Part shown: positions 1 to 9,867 of the stretch, in pieces
How the letters are laid out: every line of letters starts with the position of its first letter
Position numbering within the stretch: the stretch's first letter is position 1
Source: Clostridia bacterium
GTDB lineage: Bacteria; Bacillota; Clostridia; Peptostreptococcales; Acidaminobacteraceae
Length of the DNA: 49,645 nucleotides
Reading direction: 5' to 3'
Assembly: GCA_016938815.1 (NCBI GenBank)
Contig: JAFGTX010000279.1
Span: 1-49,645 of the forward strand
Notes under the pieces: model-generated
The model's input: only the letters and a program-made list of their open reading frames with translations
What the model was told of the DNA's origin: nothing
The model's database searches: none
Translations under genes and position numbers: made by a program

Positions 1-480
1 CACGAGATCTATGAGATGATCAAGACTGGTTTGGTCGATTTCGGTTTTCTCCCAGAAACCGTTTCCTCTGGTTTGACCTTTGAAAGCCTTCTTGAAGATC
101 CGCTTAAGGTAATCGTCAGCAAAGACCATCCTTTTAGCACTCGAAAGAAATTGCCGCTCAGCGCACTGGCTCACGAGCCCTTTATTCTTCCTGAATGGGG
201 TATGAACCACGATGTTGAAAATTTAATTCGTTCTCATCATTTAAAACTCAACGTCCGCTATGAAATAAAAGAAGACCAGACGCTTATCGCAATGGTGCAA
301 CAAGGGCTTGGTCTCAGTATTTTTCCAAGTTTAACGCTAAGGAATCAAGATTATGATTTTGTTGCCATCCCATTCGAAGAAGACTTTAAAAGGATCATCG
401 GCATCGGCTACGCGACAACCTCGCTATCACCGATAGCCAAGCAATTCATCAACATGACCATAGAATGGTTGGCTTCCTGA
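1..480 (+). CDS. LysR-family transcriptional regulator, C-terminal part (5' end outside window)
   Basis: The reading frame is open from base 1, so this is the 3' part of a gene that starts before the window. The 159 visible residues match the periplasmic-binding-protein-like effector domain of LysR regulators. They include the 'LKVIVSKDHPFS' strand, the 'L..EPFILPEWG' segment and the 'MVQQGLGLSIFP' turn that typically lines the inducer cleft. The N-terminal winged helix-turn-helix is not in the window, so the target genes and effector cannot be deduced. Its TGA stop directly abuts the stop codon of the convergent acetyltransferase gene, with no terminator hairpin between them. The family call is fairly secure; the function is unknown. 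Confidence 0.85.
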   Translation, partial: HEIYEMIKTGLVDFGFLPETVSSGLTFESLLEDPLKVIVSKDHPFSTRKKLPLSALAHEPFILPEWGMNHDVENLIRSHHLKLNVRYEIKEDQTLIAMVQQGLGLSIFPSLTLRNQDYDFVAIPFEEDFKRIIGIGYATTSLSPIAKQFINMTIEWLAS

Positions 481-1203
481 TTACTTCTTTTCAAACCAAT
501 TAATCAAGCGATCCTTTTCAAACCCTGCCTTTAGGGCAAGCTGCATCGACTGATTGTTATGGGGCTCGATATGGACAAATGGGATTTCGCCCATAGCCCT
601 GAGCATTTTTATAAGGGAAACCGATAACGCCATGGCATATCCCTTGTTTCTGTAAGTTTCAAGAATATGTAGAAAGCCCATGGCTCCGTCGTCATGGGTC
701 ATGATCCATCCAACCAGTCTCTCATTCTTATAAAGGCCTAGGCTCACGCCCTTTTCAATACGATCGCGGATATACTGAACCGATGCATAGGCCTTGTACT
801 CATAATTATCAAACATAAATTGCGCATCGTTGATATGCAGCATTTTGACAATCACATCTTCTTCTAGGTTGATATCCGGAAGTGCTGTCGCATCTGGATA
901 ATACAACTTAACCGAAGTCAATTTCCATCTAAGTTGCGCTTCATCCTGACACAAGTGAGGGAGCATCCAGTCTTCAATAACCGCAAAGCACTTGTCCTCT
1001 TTTTTGAGTCGCCTTGTCAATTCTTCAAGCTCAGGCTGAGATTGGGAACTGATATAAACCCATGGACGATCGCTATATCCGCGTATCAGCACAGAATCAC
1101 CAACAATTTCCGTACTATTTATCCGGTTGTCACGCATAAAATTCAGTGCATTTACATTTCTGATTCGATCTTTTTCCAATAGTTCAATCGCTTCTTCAAA
1201 CAC
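481..1203 (-). CDS. GNAT-family N-acetyltransferase
   Basis: 240 residues. The C-terminal half (about 125-240) has the GNAT fold signature: a beta strand 'LVGWIMTHDDGAMGFLHILETYRNKGYAMALS' region containing the acetyl-CoA pyrophosphate-binding R-N-K-G-Y-A turn, then the 'HIEPHNNQSMQLALKAGFEK' strand-helix typical of FR47/GLYAT-like members. The N-terminal half is less conserved and probably forms a partial second GNAT fold. The start is GTG at 1203, 7-8 bases after a strong AAGGAGGGG. The acetyl acceptor cannot be predicted. It is the last gene of the minus-strand block after the GerMN gene, but the roughly 70-base gap leaves room for its own promoter. Confidence 0.85.
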   Translation of the reverse strand: MFEEAIELLEKDRIRNVNALNFMRDNRINSTEIVGDSVLIRGYSDRPWVYISSQSQPELEELTRRLKKEDKCFAVIEDWMLPHLCQDEAQLRWKLTSVKLYYPDATALPDINLEEDVIVKMLHINDAQFMFDNYEYKAYASVQYIRDRIEKGVSLGLYKNERLVGWIMTHDDGAMGFLHILETYRNKGYAMALSVSLIKMLRAMGEIPFVHIEPHNNQSMQLALKAGFEKDRLINWFEKK

Positions 1204-1273
1204 TGTTTCCCCTCCTTAATCCGTCTAATATCCTATCTCTACCCAGTTTTATCTCAAATATAGATACCCGATT

Positions 1274-2134
1274 CTAATAAAGTTTAACTTTCCACAAGCC
1301 ATCTTCCTGCACCACTTCCCAATTTTCGTATTTCACGCTTGGTAAAGAGGTATCCGCATATTCACTTCTATTGTATTTCACATAGATAATTTGGCTTTCC
1401 GTAAAGGACTGTGTAAAATATATCTTTCTTCTATAACCGCTGATTGAGGATTTATACTGTTCCATTTCCAGGGTGAATTCCTTGAAGTCCATGACTGACT
1501 TACTTTTAGAATCCATAAGGTCATAGGCCAAATCAAAACGGTTCTTATTGATATTGTCTACAAACTGAATCACCGTATCTGACGGATAAACTTTTTTGAC
1601 GTAGATATATTCATCACGCCTTGGCAGCGGTTCCATCAAACTCAATTCTCCAACTTCCGCGTTGATTTTCTTGCCGCCCACTAGAATTTGAACCCCGCTG
1701 ACCCCTTCGATTTCCGCAAAGGTATTGACCAGCGACCACAAATAGTACTCTTTGCTTTCCGTTTCCCAGTAAGGTGACTTTAGAAAGGCGTCATTCAAAT
1801 TGACATAGCAAGTGCCATCGATGACTTCCGCACTGAGCAGTTCCACATCCCCGTCAAAAATGTCATCATACATTTTATTCTTAGGACCGTTTCTCAGTTC
1901 ATCTGCAATTTTTTCAGAATAGTTCGCACTGTTGAACTGAATATAGCGTTCTTCCACTTTCAATTTTCTATCATCGACAAAATAGAGTTTTACAATCAAT
2001 CTGACGCTATCCGTTACCGGCATTATCGTCATGCTCTCATCCAGCTCCTTGAGAGTCAACCCATTGGAAAAGGTCAAGATCAAAACAATACTGAATATAA
2101 TGAGCGTATAAACCAATTTAATGTTAAATCGCAT
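1274..2134 (-). CDS. GerMN-domain protein, membrane-anchored or exported
   Basis: 286 residues. A single N-terminal hydrophobic segment (about 7-26) has no lipobox cysteine, which suggests an uncleaved anchor or signal peptide. Residues about 40-165 form a GerMN (sporulation and spore germination) domain: 'LYFVDDRKLKVEERYIQ', 'LRNGPKN' and 'GTCYVNLNDAFL' are recognisable. The C-terminal part (about 180-286) resembles small NTF2-like/DUF4878-type domains ('FVDNINKNRFDLAYDLMD...WKVKLY'). A strong AGGAGGG precedes the ATG, which lies only 8 bases after the kinase stop, so it belongs to the two-component operon. In Clostridia such proteins often follow a WalRK-like pair and may modulate the kinase from outside the membrane; that role is inference. 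Confidence 0.8.
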   Translation of the reverse strand: MRFNIKLVYTLIIFSIVLILTFSNGLTLKELDESMTIMPVTDSVRLIVKLYFVDDRKLKVEERYIQFNSANYSEKIADELRNGPKNKMYDDIFDGDVELLSAEVIDGTCYVNLNDAFLKSPYWETESKEYYLWSLVNTFAEIEGVSGVQILVGGKKINAEVGELSLMEPLPRRDEYIYVKKVYPSDTVIQFVDNINKNRFDLAYDLMDSKSKSVMDFKEFTLEMEQYKSSISGYRRKIYFTQSFTESQIIYVKYNRSEYADTSLPSVKYENWEVVQEDGLWKVKLY

Positions 2135-2142
2135 GGGCCCTC

Positions 2143-3525
2143 CTAAATAATCATTTTCTGTGGCAACTGAATCGTAAAGGTCGTCCCTTGATCCACTTCA
2201 CTTTCAAGAGAAATCGTCCCTTGGTGTAAATGGATAATTTGCTGGGCAATGGATAAACCTAAACCATTGCCGCCGGTTTTACGCGCTCTTGCCTCGTCCA
2301 CACGATAGAATCTATCAAAAACATGTTCAATCCTATCTTTAGGGATGCCTATGCCGGTATCCTGTACTTTTATGATGACGTTGCCTACTTTATCCATCGA
2401 TAAATAGACATCGATCATGCCGCGTTCAGGTGTATATTTGATAGCGTTGCCAATGATGTTGAAAAGACATTGCTGTATCTTTTCACGGTCGGCGTCCATC
2501 TGTATTTTTTCATGAGCATGGAATTTCAATTCTAAGTGCTTTTTACTTGCCAATGGTTTCAAACGCTTAATGACATTGAGGACCAAATAATTGACATAGG
2601 TCACCTCATAATTGATTTCCAACTCTTTTTTCTCTAAGTTCACCAGGTACAACAAACTGTCAATCAAATTGTTCAGTCGATTGACTTCGTCGTTGATATC
2701 TCCTAAAAACTCTCTATAGACGCCCTCTTCCCAGTGCTCGCTGGCAAGTAGAGACTCACAGAGGATCTTTACAGACGCCATTGGCGTCCTGAGTTCGTGG
2801 GATACATTTGAAACGAACATACGCCGCTGGTCATCCACTTGGTCCAGTTTCGCCGCCATGGAGTTGAAGGCATTACAGAGGTTGGCGATTTCATCGTTCC
2901 CGACGACCTGAATCCTCTGATCGTGCACACCCTTCGTAATATCCCGAACGTAGTCCGTAATATTCTCAATTGGACTGGACAAGATATCCGCAAAAGCAAA
3001 ACCGATGACACCCGTAATGATCAAACCAATCAGTGAAAGTATCATTAAACTCCTTAAAGTGCGGTTAATTTTATCAAAAATATGATCTGCAGAGGTCGAA
3101 ATGAAGACAACACCAATAACACCATCCCTGTCAAAAATCGGGATAGCTGTGTAAAGTACGTTTTCACCACTAGAAGCAATCTTATAGAGCTCTGATAAGC
3201 TAGCGCCTTGTAACGCGTCTTCAATCTCTAGAATATGCGTATAATTTTTGCCTTCCAGTTCATCATGGGTATCCAACACCACAATGCCGTCCAAGTTCAG
3301 AAGCAACACTCTGGAGTTAATTTCCAAGCTTTGGCGTTTTACTAAATTTTCAAGATATTGATAGGTATACTCATTGGAAATACCTTCGAAGACATTTTCA
3401 ACCTGATCCGCAATGATGCTGCCCTGAGAAAGCATATTCACTTTGATTTCACTGACCGCATCCATTTTCAAAGATTCGTTGACAAAAGACAACATCAACG
3501 ACAACGTCAATACCACCAATAGCAA
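2143..3525 (-). CDS. Membrane sensor histidine kinase (HAMP-HisKA-HATPase), WalK/PhoR-like
   Basis: Counted from a TTG at 3525 there are 460 residues: an extracellular sensor region (about 20-155) between two membrane segments, the second at about 158-180; HAMP (about 181-235); HisKA with phospho-acceptor His243 in SHELRTP; and HATPase_c with the N box, 'DTGIGIP' and 'GGNGLGLSI'. The TTG start would cut the first transmembrane helix, and no ribosome-binding site is suitably spaced before it. The frame stays open upstream for 20 codons and encodes a typical kinase N-terminus (INNLFISVRWKLVSTY). No ATG, GTG or TTG occurs there, but an ATT at 3585-3583 sits 6 bases after GGGGAG. The real gene probably starts there, overlapping the regulator gene. 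The cognate regulator is immediately upstream. Confidence 0.88.
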   Translation of the reverse strand: MLLVVLTLSLMLSFVNESLKMDAVSEIKVNMLSQGSIIADQVENVFEGISNEYTYQYLENLVKRQSLEINSRVLLLNLDGIVVLDTHDELEGKNYTHILEIEDALQGASLSELYKIASSGENVLYTAIPIFDRDGVIGVVFISTSADHIFDKINRTLRSLMILSLIGLIITGVIGFAFADILSSPIENITDYVRDITKGVHDQRIQVVGNDEIANLCNAFNSMAAKLDQVDDQRRMFVSNVSHELRTPMASVKILCESLLASEHWEEGVYREFLGDINDEVNRLNNLIDSLLYLVNLEKKELEINYEVTYVNYLVLNVIKRLKPLASKKHLELKFHAHEKIQMDADREKIQQCLFNIIGNAIKYTPERGMIDVYLSMDKVGNVIIKVQDTGIGIPKDRIEHVFDRFYRVDEARARKTGGNGLGLSIAQQIIHLHQGTISLESEVDQGTTFTIQLPQKMII

Positions 3526-3565
3526 ATAGGTGGAAACGAGTTTCCACCTAACACTAATAAAAAGA

Positions 3566-4252
3566 TTATTTATTTTTAAAATAATAACCCACTCCCCATT
3601 TTGTTAAAATGTACTCTGGTTGAGATGAATTTTTTTCTATTTTTTCTCTTAATCTTCTAATATGAACGTCTACCGTTCTAACGTCGCCAAAGTACTCATA
3701 GCCCCAAATGGTCTCGAGTAATTCTTCTCGTGAATAAACCTTATCTCTGTTCATAACCAGCAACATCAGCAAATCAAATTCTTTAGCCGTTAGGTTGATA
3801 TCTCTGCCGTCAATCGTCACCTTTCTGCCAAGGGTATTGATTGAGAAATCGCCAACCGTAATGACGCTTGTCGCCAACTTATCGTTAAAACGAACACGAC
3901 GCAAAATCGCCTTGATACGTGCTTTTAATTCAAGGATGTTGAAAGGCTTAGTTAAATAATCATCTGCGCCATACTCCAAACCAAGTAGCTTGCTTGAATC
4001 ATCACCTTTTGCCGTCAAAATGATAATCGGCACCATGGAACTTTCTCGCACCATGCGGCATACTTCCAACCCGTCTATTTCCGGCAGCATCAAATCCAAT
4101 ACCACCAAATCATACGTATTGTTTAAAATCTTATTATACGCTTCCTTTCCGTCTGTAGCTGTTTCAACGTTGTAATCGTCCTGCTCCAAACTGAATTTAA
4201 GCCCCTTTAATAAAATTGGTTCGTCGTCGACAACTAAAATGTTACTTCCCAT
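3566..4252 (-). CDS. OmpR/PhoB-family response regulator, WalR-like
   Basis: 228 residues. The receiver domain (1-120) has the acidic pair Asp9/Asp10, phospho-acceptor Asp53 in 'VVLDLMLPEIDG', and the conserved Thr ('ILTAK') and Lys ('YLTKPF'). The DNA-binding winged helix (about 130-226) ends with 'VRTVDVHIRRLREKIE' and 'TKWGVGYYF', the normal end of the family. The start ATG at 4252 follows AGGAGGGG. That ribosome-binding site overlaps the stop codon of selB, so the two-component pair may be co-transcribed with selA-selB. The pair kinase-regulator-GerMN resembles cell-envelope (WalRK-type) systems; assignment to a specific regulon is not possible. Confidence 0.92.
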   Translation of the reverse strand: MGSNILVVDDEPILLKGLKFSLEQDDYNVETATDGKEAYNKILNNTYDLVVLDLMLPEIDGLEVCRMVRESSMVPIIILTAKGDDSSKLLGLEYGADDYLTKPFNILELKARIKAILRRVRFNDKLATSVITVGDFSINTLGRKVTIDGRDINLTAKEFDLLMLLVMNRDKVYSREELLETIWGYEYFGDVRTVDVHIRRLREKIEKNSSQPEYILTKWGVGYYFKNK

Positions 4253-4264
4253 AGTAAACCCCTC

Positions 4265-6166
4265 CTAATATAAAACACGCGTATTTTCCAGTCGCTTCGT
4301 CACTTTTATGTCATCAAAGTGTTCTAATAGTGCCACTGCTATTTTTCGCGAGGTATCCAACAAATCTCTATAATCCGATAAAGCGATTTCGCCCTTTGCC
4401 CCTATAAAATCGATAAGCGCTTGCTTCGCTGCATCGTAATCCTCTGCCATTAAGTATATACTATCATTAATGCGAATTAAAATTCTACTTTCTAACAGAT
4501 AATTAATAATTTCCTGATCTTTCTTGGACAAGCGTAACTGAGTAAATACTTCCGACATATTCATCGGTTTGTATCCGGTTGTCTTATATAGCTTAACAAT
4601 CTGGTCTGCGATCTTTTGGTCCCTCGCTGGCAATGTCGCTGAAAACTGCGTCAATGAAACCACTGGTCCAACCATTTTAAAAGACTTGGAATCCGCCGAC
4701 ACGATAAAAGCTAGAAGTGAGTCAAATACCTTGCTAGAAACACCTTGAAGCAATTTACTCTTGATTTCGTCTTTCTTCAAACCGGTTCGAGCTGGATATT
4801 TTTCATGGTAATCGCTTAAAAGACGCAATAATTTTTCTTCCAGCTGCTCTATAAAAACTTGATGCACATAGTGCTTGCCATTAATTTCATAAGCAGCACC
4901 TTCTTCGATCATGGTCCTTAGCACGGTTTGAACCGTTTCTTCCTGAGTACCTGACTGCTTGACAATATCAGCAACCGTCGGGAATTCCTTCGACAAACGC
5001 TCCAAAGCTTTTTCGATGACTGCAGAAGGATCGCCTTGGCTCTTCATCTCCAAATCATGCAGAATATTATCCTTGAATCGCTTATGTTTGGCTGCGTTAG
5101 GATCTAAAATCAAACCTCCGCCAATCGTTTCTAGCGGCGAATAAAATCTGACGACAAAACGATCTCCAAAACGACAAGCGGTTTTTTCTTCTAATCTGAA
5201 TTGTACAAAGGCTTCTTCGCCGGGCTTAAGGACTTCTCTGTCCAGAAGTACCAAACGGCAAAGCACTTCCTTCGAACCATGGTACAATCTGAGACGTGTC
5301 CAGTTGAACAACTCTCTCGTCGAACTCTCCAGCAATTTGAGCTTGCCATCGATCATATGTGTTGATTTGATGGTGTTGTCATAGGCCAGTACATCACCTC
5401 TGTGAATCTCATCCTTCTTGACATTAGCAAGGTTCACGGCAACACGCTGTCCCGAATGGGCAGAATCGACTTTTTCGCCGTGGACCTGTATATTTTTGAC
5501 CTTGGTAGGGATCTCTTTTGGAAACAAAACGACATCGTCTCCAACATTTAAATCACCATCTAATAATGTACCTGTGATAATCGTTCCGAATCCTGTCGAC
5601 GTAAATACACGGTCTACCGGAATTCTTGGTGCACCCACGCGTTCCTCTTTGGTCATCTGATCCGCATAATTTTGAATCCGTTGAATCAATTGGTCAAATC
5701 CTTGTCCTGTAATGGCTGAGATTGGTAAAATCGGCGCATCTTCAAGGAAGGTGCCCTTAATCTTACCTCGGACGTCCTCCGTAATGATCTCAAGCCAATC
5801 CTCATCCACCAAATCCGCCTTGTTGAGGAGGACGATACCACTTTTCAACTCCAGCAAGTTCAATATATCCAAGTGTTCCTGAGACTGAGGCATAATGCCC
5901 TCATCTGCAGAGACAACAAATAATACAAGATCAATACCGCTGACACCTGCAAGCATGTTCTTGATAAACTTCTCATGTCCAGGTACGTCAATGATCCCCG
6001 CACGCTGACCATTTGGAAGGTCAAAATAGGCAAACCCTAAATCGATGGTTATACCACGCTTTTTCTCCTCTTCCCATCGATCGGTCTCGATGCCCGTCAA
6101 GCGCTTGATGATCGTCGTTTTTCCATGGTCAATGTGACCAGCTGTTCCTATAATAAAATTAGCCAT
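4265..6166 (-). CDS. selB: Selenocysteine-specific elongation factor SelB
   Basis: 633 residues, normal for bacterial SelB. It binds Sec-tRNA(Sec) and the SECIS hairpin and delivers the tRNA to UGA codons on the ribosome. The GTPase domain shows G1 'GHIDHGKT' (about 9-16), '[12 protein letters not shown]' as switch region, G3 'DVPGHE' and G4 'NKAD'. EF-Tu-like beta-barrel domains follow, then the C-terminal winged-helix repeats (about 370-633) that recognise SECIS RNA; these set it apart from EF-Tu. AAGGAG lies 6 bases before the ATG. It starts 13 bases after the selA stop, so selAB is one transcription unit. Confidence 0.97.
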   Translation of the reverse strand: MANFIIGTAGHIDHGKTTIIKRLTGIETDRWEEEKKRGITIDLGFAYFDLPNGQRAGIIDVPGHEKFIKNMLAGVSGIDLVLFVVSADEGIMPQSQEHLDILNLLELKSGIVLLNKADLVDEDWLEIITEDVRGKIKGTFLEDAPILPISAITGQGFDQLIQRIQNYADQMTKEERVGAPRIPVDRVFTSTGFGTIITGTLLDGDLNVGDDVVLFPKEIPTKVKNIQVHGEKVDSAHSGQRVAVNLANVKKDEIHRGDVLAYDNTIKSTHMIDGKLKLLESSTRELFNWTRLRLYHGSKEVLCRLVLLDREVLKPGEEAFVQFRLEEKTACRFGDRFVVRFYSPLETIGGGLILDPNAAKHKRFKDNILHDLEMKSQGDPSAVIEKALERLSKEFPTVADIVKQSGTQEETVQTVLRTMIEEGAAYEINGKHYVHQVFIEQLEEKLLRLLSDYHEKYPARTGLKKDEIKSKLLQGVSSKVFDSLLAFIVSADSKSFKMVGPVVSLTQFSATLPARDQKIADQIVKLYKTTGYKPMNMSEVFTQLRLSKKDQEIINYLLESRILIRINDSIYLMAEDYDAAKQALIDFIGAKGEIALSDYRDLLDTSRKIAVALLEHFDDIKVTKRLENTRVLY

Positions 6167-6179
6167 TGTTTCTCCTTAC

Positions 6180-7592
6180 TTATTCGTTCATTTGCAATAG
6201 TTCTTCTAACAAATCTGCCACCAGTTCCAATTCCTCATCAAACAAGGTTCGTGAGTCAAGAACCACTTCATCTTCAAATATTCTACCAATCACCGGTACA
6301 GACAAGGTTCTCAATGCGTCCACCAGCTGGTTAGGTGAATAACCTTCAATGGTTACTTTCAAAACACGCGATGGTAGTTTTTCAAGTGGCAAACTTCCGC
6401 CACCCACTTCAGAGTAATCGTCGCATAATGTCAAGCGCAGCCCTTTGAGCCCTTTATTTTCAATGGCCATCTTCAACCTTTCGATTCTTTCAATCGTTTC
6501 TACATGAGTCATCGTAAGCATTCTCAAGGTTGGGATTTCCAAAAGCGCTTTTTCCTCATCCAAATAATGCATCAGTGTACCCTCAAGCGCACTTAGAGTC
6601 ATCTTGTCGACGCGCAGTGCCCGAGTTAGTTGATTTTTCTTCATAGCATCCACGTATGCCTTCTTACCTACGATGATACCCGCCTGTGGGCCGCCCAACA
6701 TTTTATCACCACTGAAAGTTACCACGTCAATACCCGCTGCAACAGCTTCCTTCACCGTTGGTTCTTTCATCAAACCATACTTGGAAAAATCAATGAAGGA
6801 ACCACTGCCGATATCTTCAATCACTGGTATGTCATATTTATGGCTCAATTCCACAAGTTCAGAGGCTTCAATCTCCTGAGTGAACCCGAGAATTCTATAG
6901 TTGCTTGTATGTACTTTCAAAAGCGCCGCTGTTTCTTCCGTAATAGCCGCTTCGTAGTCTCTCAAATGGGTCTTGTTGGTTGCACCCACTTCCACCAGAT
7001 GAGCACCACTTTGTTTCATAACTTCCGGTACTCTGAAGGAACCGCCGATTTCTACCAACTGGCCTCTCGATACGATAACTTCTCTATCTTTGCACATCGT
7101 GCTAAGGGTCAACATCACCGCCGCTGCATTATTATTCACAACAAGTGCCGCTTCAGCGCCTGTCAATTTACACAGCAAAGACTCTACGTGACTATACCTA
7201 GAGCCACGCTTCCCGTTTTCGATATTGAATTCCAGTGTCGAATAATAACAGGAAATCTCACCGATATGATCCTTGATTGAATGGGTAAGACAAGATCGAC
7301 CTACATTGGTATGAATCACTACGCCAGTGCCGTTGATCACGCGGCGTAAATTGTAAGAATTCGCCTTAATGGCTTTAGACTTGATCTTATTCATAACGCT
7401 TTCCATCGCCAAAAAACTTTCGTCGAGTATCTGTTCTTTATCTGATAAAATATCTGCTCTTAGAGAATCAATGGTTTCTCTTATAGCGTCTGCAATCGTT
7501 TCTCGTGGATATGCTTCCAACAATGACTGAAGACTTTCATGATTTAATAGTTCATCTACTTTAGGTAATGCTCTTAACAATGTCTTATTCAT
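6180..7592 (-). CDS. selA: L-seryl-tRNA(Sec) selenium transferase SelA
   Basis: 470 residues, full length. This PLP enzyme converts Ser-tRNA(Sec) to Sec-tRNA(Sec) using selenophosphate. The PLP lysine is Lys297 in 'FSGDKMLGGPQAG'. Other family features are 'INGTGVVIHTNVGRS' near residue 88, 'NNNAAAV' near 153 and 'IEDIGSGSF' near 259. The N-terminal part (1-80) is the tRNA-binding region. It follows the dCache kinase gene by 67 bases and has a candidate extended -10 promoter of its own. selB follows directly. The selC tRNA gene was not found in the window. Confidence 0.97.
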   Translation of the reverse strand: MNKTLLRALPKVDELLNHESLQSLLEAYPRETIADAIRETIDSLRADILSDKEQILDESFLAMESVMNKIKSKAIKANSYNLRRVINGTGVVIHTNVGRSCLTHSIKDHIGEISCYYSTLEFNIENGKRGSRYSHVESLLCKLTGAEAALVVNNNAAAVMLTLSTMCKDREVIVSRGQLVEIGGSFRVPEVMKQSGAHLVEVGATNKTHLRDYEAAITEETAALLKVHTSNYRILGFTQEIEASELVELSHKYDIPVIEDIGSGSFIDFSKYGLMKEPTVKEAVAAGIDVVTFSGDKMLGGPQAGIIVGKKAYVDAMKKNQLTRALRVDKMTLSALEGTLMHYLDEEKALLEIPTLRMLTMTHVETIERIERLKMAIENKGLKGLRLTLCDDYSEVGGGSLPLEKLPSRVLKVTIEGYSPNQLVDALRTLSVPVIGRIFEDEVVLDSRTLFDEELELVADLLEELLQMNE

Positions 7593-7619
7593 CTTAACAC
7601 TCCATAATTATATTTCGCA

Positions 7620-7635
7620 CTCATTATAACATTTT
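7620..7635 (-). promoter_or_regulatory. Candidate extended -10 promoter for selAB
   Basis: In the 67-base gap between the dCache kinase gene and selA, the minus strand carries TGTTATAAT (bases 7631 down to 7623), an extended -10 element about 30 bases before the selA start. No good -35 is present, which is normal for extended -10 promoters. GGAGTG before the ATG is the ribosome-binding site. Confidence 0.45.
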
Positions 7636-7659
7636 ATGCGCTTCTATTAAAGGATATTC

Positions 7660-9867
7660 CTATTCTCCAGCCTTATCTACGTCAATTGGGAAGCTGATGC
7701 TGAAAGAAGTACCTTCTCCTGGCATTGATTGGAGAGAAATATCCCCTCTCAGTGTCGTCTTGACCAAATTGTAGACAATGCTGAGTCCAAGACCAGTACC
7801 CCCTCTTGCCCTTTTAGTAGTAAAGAAGGGTTCAAAGACCTTTTTAATATCTTTTTGGTTAATGCCGACACCATCATCTGAAAAGACCATATGAATCGTT
7901 TCTTTTTCTGCATAAGCCTTGATAAAGATCAACCCATCCTCTTTACCCTCAAAACCATGTTTGATGCTATTCATGATCAAATTGGTGACCACTTGGGAAT
8001 AAGCGCCCGGATAACTATAAACCTCCATATCCGTTGGGATGTCTATTTCCAAAGATTTGACGACATGACGATATTCGTGCTGCAAGCTGCGCACGACCAT
8101 ATGGGTATAATCTAGCAAATCAAATGCCAGTTTTTCATTGGAATGTTGGTTTACTGCAACTTCCTTGAAACTACCCACAAGCTCTATGGATCGTGTCAAT
8201 GATTCATAAATGATATTATTACTCTCCTTAACATCCTGCAGCCATTCAAAAAGTTCCTCATCCGTCATGGATACCAAATCATCTTTGATCTCCTCAAATT
8301 GATCCAAGATATAGGATGTGGCTGTTAAAGAGACCCCTAGCGGCGTATTGATTTCATGAGCGATGCCCGAAACCATATTGCCAAGGGCTACCATTTTTTC
8401 CGACTCAATCAGACGCTCTTGCGCCATTGTAAGATCCTTAAGAGACTTCTCCAAGTCCTTATTCAATTTTCTCAGATCTCGGTTATTTTTTTTGTTCTCC
8501 TTAAGCGCATGCTCCAGCGCCTTATTTTTCTCGTTCAATTCCACCGTACGCAGAGCTACACGATTCTCCAATTCACGATTGGCATCTTCCAATTTTTTGA
8601 AAGTGACGTTCAAATCATCATAAAGCTGCTCTTTTTGGAACAGGGTATTTTCCAAGTCCGCATTGATCGCATAAGTTTCCTCGTACAAATGGATAATCTC
8701 ATCTCGCTGTTTGCCGATTTCCTTATAGGAATGCCTCTTCGTCTCAACCATTTTGAAAATAGAGGTCGCCAGATGACCAACTTCACTGTCTTCCGCCATC
8801 AGTTCCTTGGATATATTGACTTCTTTATTGCCTGCTTCAATCAACCCCACTTCACTCGTCAATCGCTTAAGGGGATCAGAGATTCTCGTTGAAACGATAT
8901 AGGCAATACCACTTAATAATAAAATCGCCGTTAGGGTCACCGCCACGATAATCTGATGGAACAAACCCAACTCATTGCTTTGAAGGGTATTAAAAAACGT
9001 AACACCTATAAACCATCCGTTATCCAGACGCGAAACCTTTATTTTTTCCTGCCCTTTTCCTTTGTAATCTCCTATTTCACCTTTTGTTATATAGTCAATA
9101 TCTAAATAGCCAAAATAATCTTCCAATACCTGAAATCCCATATTTAGCGGATGGTACACCATATGATGGGTCTTATCCGCCAACCAGACTTGGAAATCCC
9201 CATCGCCGTTTTGATTGGCTACAGATTCCAAATTCAGTGTGTTGAAGGTTACACCCGATACACCGAGTAAGAGACCATCTTTGTAAACCGCCTGACTGTA
9301 TGAACACACGGCATTACTTGCATTTGTCATCTCATCATAAATAGGCGATAACCATACACCACCATCGCTTTCTATAGCTTTATAATACCAAGATTGTGCT
9401 TCTGTGTATTCATTATAGTAATCCACTGGGTTTTCAGATAATTTCATAAAACTGTGGCTAGGATACGCTCGTCGAAGCCACACATCATTAGGCCTTCCGG
9501 TCAGTGCAGGATTAAAAGCAAAATAAACATCCTGTATATTCTTATTTTGCGCATAGTTATACATGGTTTTTGTAAGCGTCGCTTTAAAACCCTCTACATA
9601 AAAGCTATTCTCTCTATATGCATTCATATCGAACCGATTCACAACGTAATCTCCGACCAAATCGGTCAGCTGAACGCCATCGTCAAAGAGATTGCCATAA
9701 CCCGATCCCAAGGTCTCAATTCTGATTTCATGCTGATTCTCTATGATCGCAACCATATGAGTCTTAGCCGAAAAGTAAATAAACGATAGCGACGTTACCA
9801 TAATCAGCATGGCGCATATCAACATGATAATAATCGTTTTACTGCTGTATCGTTTCACATTTATCAC
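7660..9867 (-). CDS. Orphan dCache-domain sensor histidine kinase
   Basis: 735 residues. Membrane segment about 12-34; extracellular double-Cache-like sensor about 35-300 with 'WYYKAI...WLSPIYD' and 'GVSGVTF', typical of dCache_1; second membrane segment about 303-326; HAMP about 327-385; a long coiled coil about 385-490; HisKA with His504 in 'GIAHEINTPLG'; HATPase_c with the N box at about 629-638, 'DDGVGI' and 'GGTGLGLSIV'. There is no adjacent response regulator. It sits between the selD-cNMP genes and selAB. The annotated start is GTG at 9867, overlapping the stop of a five-codon leader ORF; a GTG three codons later is an alternative. The ligand is unknown. Confidence 0.9.
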   Translation of the reverse strand: MINVKRYSSKTIIIMLICAMLIMVTSLSFIYFSAKTHMVAIIENQHEIRIETLGSGYGNLFDDGVQLTDLVGDYVVNRFDMNAYRENSFYVEGFKATLTKTMYNYAQNKNIQDVYFAFNPALTGRPNDVWLRRAYPSHSFMKLSENPVDYYNEYTEAQSWYYKAIESDGGVWLSPIYDEMTNASNAVCSYSQAVYKDGLLLGVSGVTFNTLNLESVANQNGDGDFQVWLADKTHHMVYHPLNMGFQVLEDYFGYLDIDYITKGEIGDYKGKGQEKIKVSRLDNGWFIGVTFFNTLQSNELGLFHQIIVAVTLTAILLLSGIAYIVSTRISDPLKRLTSEVGLIEAGNKEVNISKELMAEDSEVGHLATSIFKMVETKRHSYKEIGKQRDEIIHLYEETYAINADLENTLFQKEQLYDDLNVTFKKLEDANRELENRVALRTVELNEKNKALEHALKENKKNNRDLRKLNKDLEKSLKDLTMAQERLIESEKMVALGNMVSGIAHEINTPLGVSLTATSYILDQFEEIKDDLVSMTDEELFEWLQDVKESNNIIYESLTRSIELVGSFKEVAVNQHSNEKLAFDLLDYTHMVVRSLQHEYRHVVKSLEIDIPTDMEVYSYPGAYSQVVTNLIMNSIKHGFEGKEDGLIFIKAYAEKETIHMVFSDDGVGINQKDIKKVFEPFFTTKRARGGTGLGLSIVYNLVKTTLRGDISLQSMPGEGTSFSISFPIDVDKAGE

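Noticed and set aside
478-483. Overlap or fusion of the LysR gene with the acetyltransferase gene
   Set aside because: The genes are convergent; their stop codons simply abut. There is no biological link beyond position.
3566-3600. Fusion of response regulator and kinase by programmed frameshift
   Set aside because: The regulator ends with the normal WGVGYYF tail of its family, and an ATT start explains the kinase more simply. It is kept only as an alternative in the findings.
6630-7280. 216-codon plus-strand frame opposite selA
   Set aside because: Antisense shadow of a clearly coding selA; composition rich in His/Phe/Cys and no ribosome-binding site.
8356-8892. 178-codon plus-strand frame opposite the dCache kinase
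   Set aside because: It mirrors the coiled-coil segment of the kinase; no ribosome-binding site or domain.
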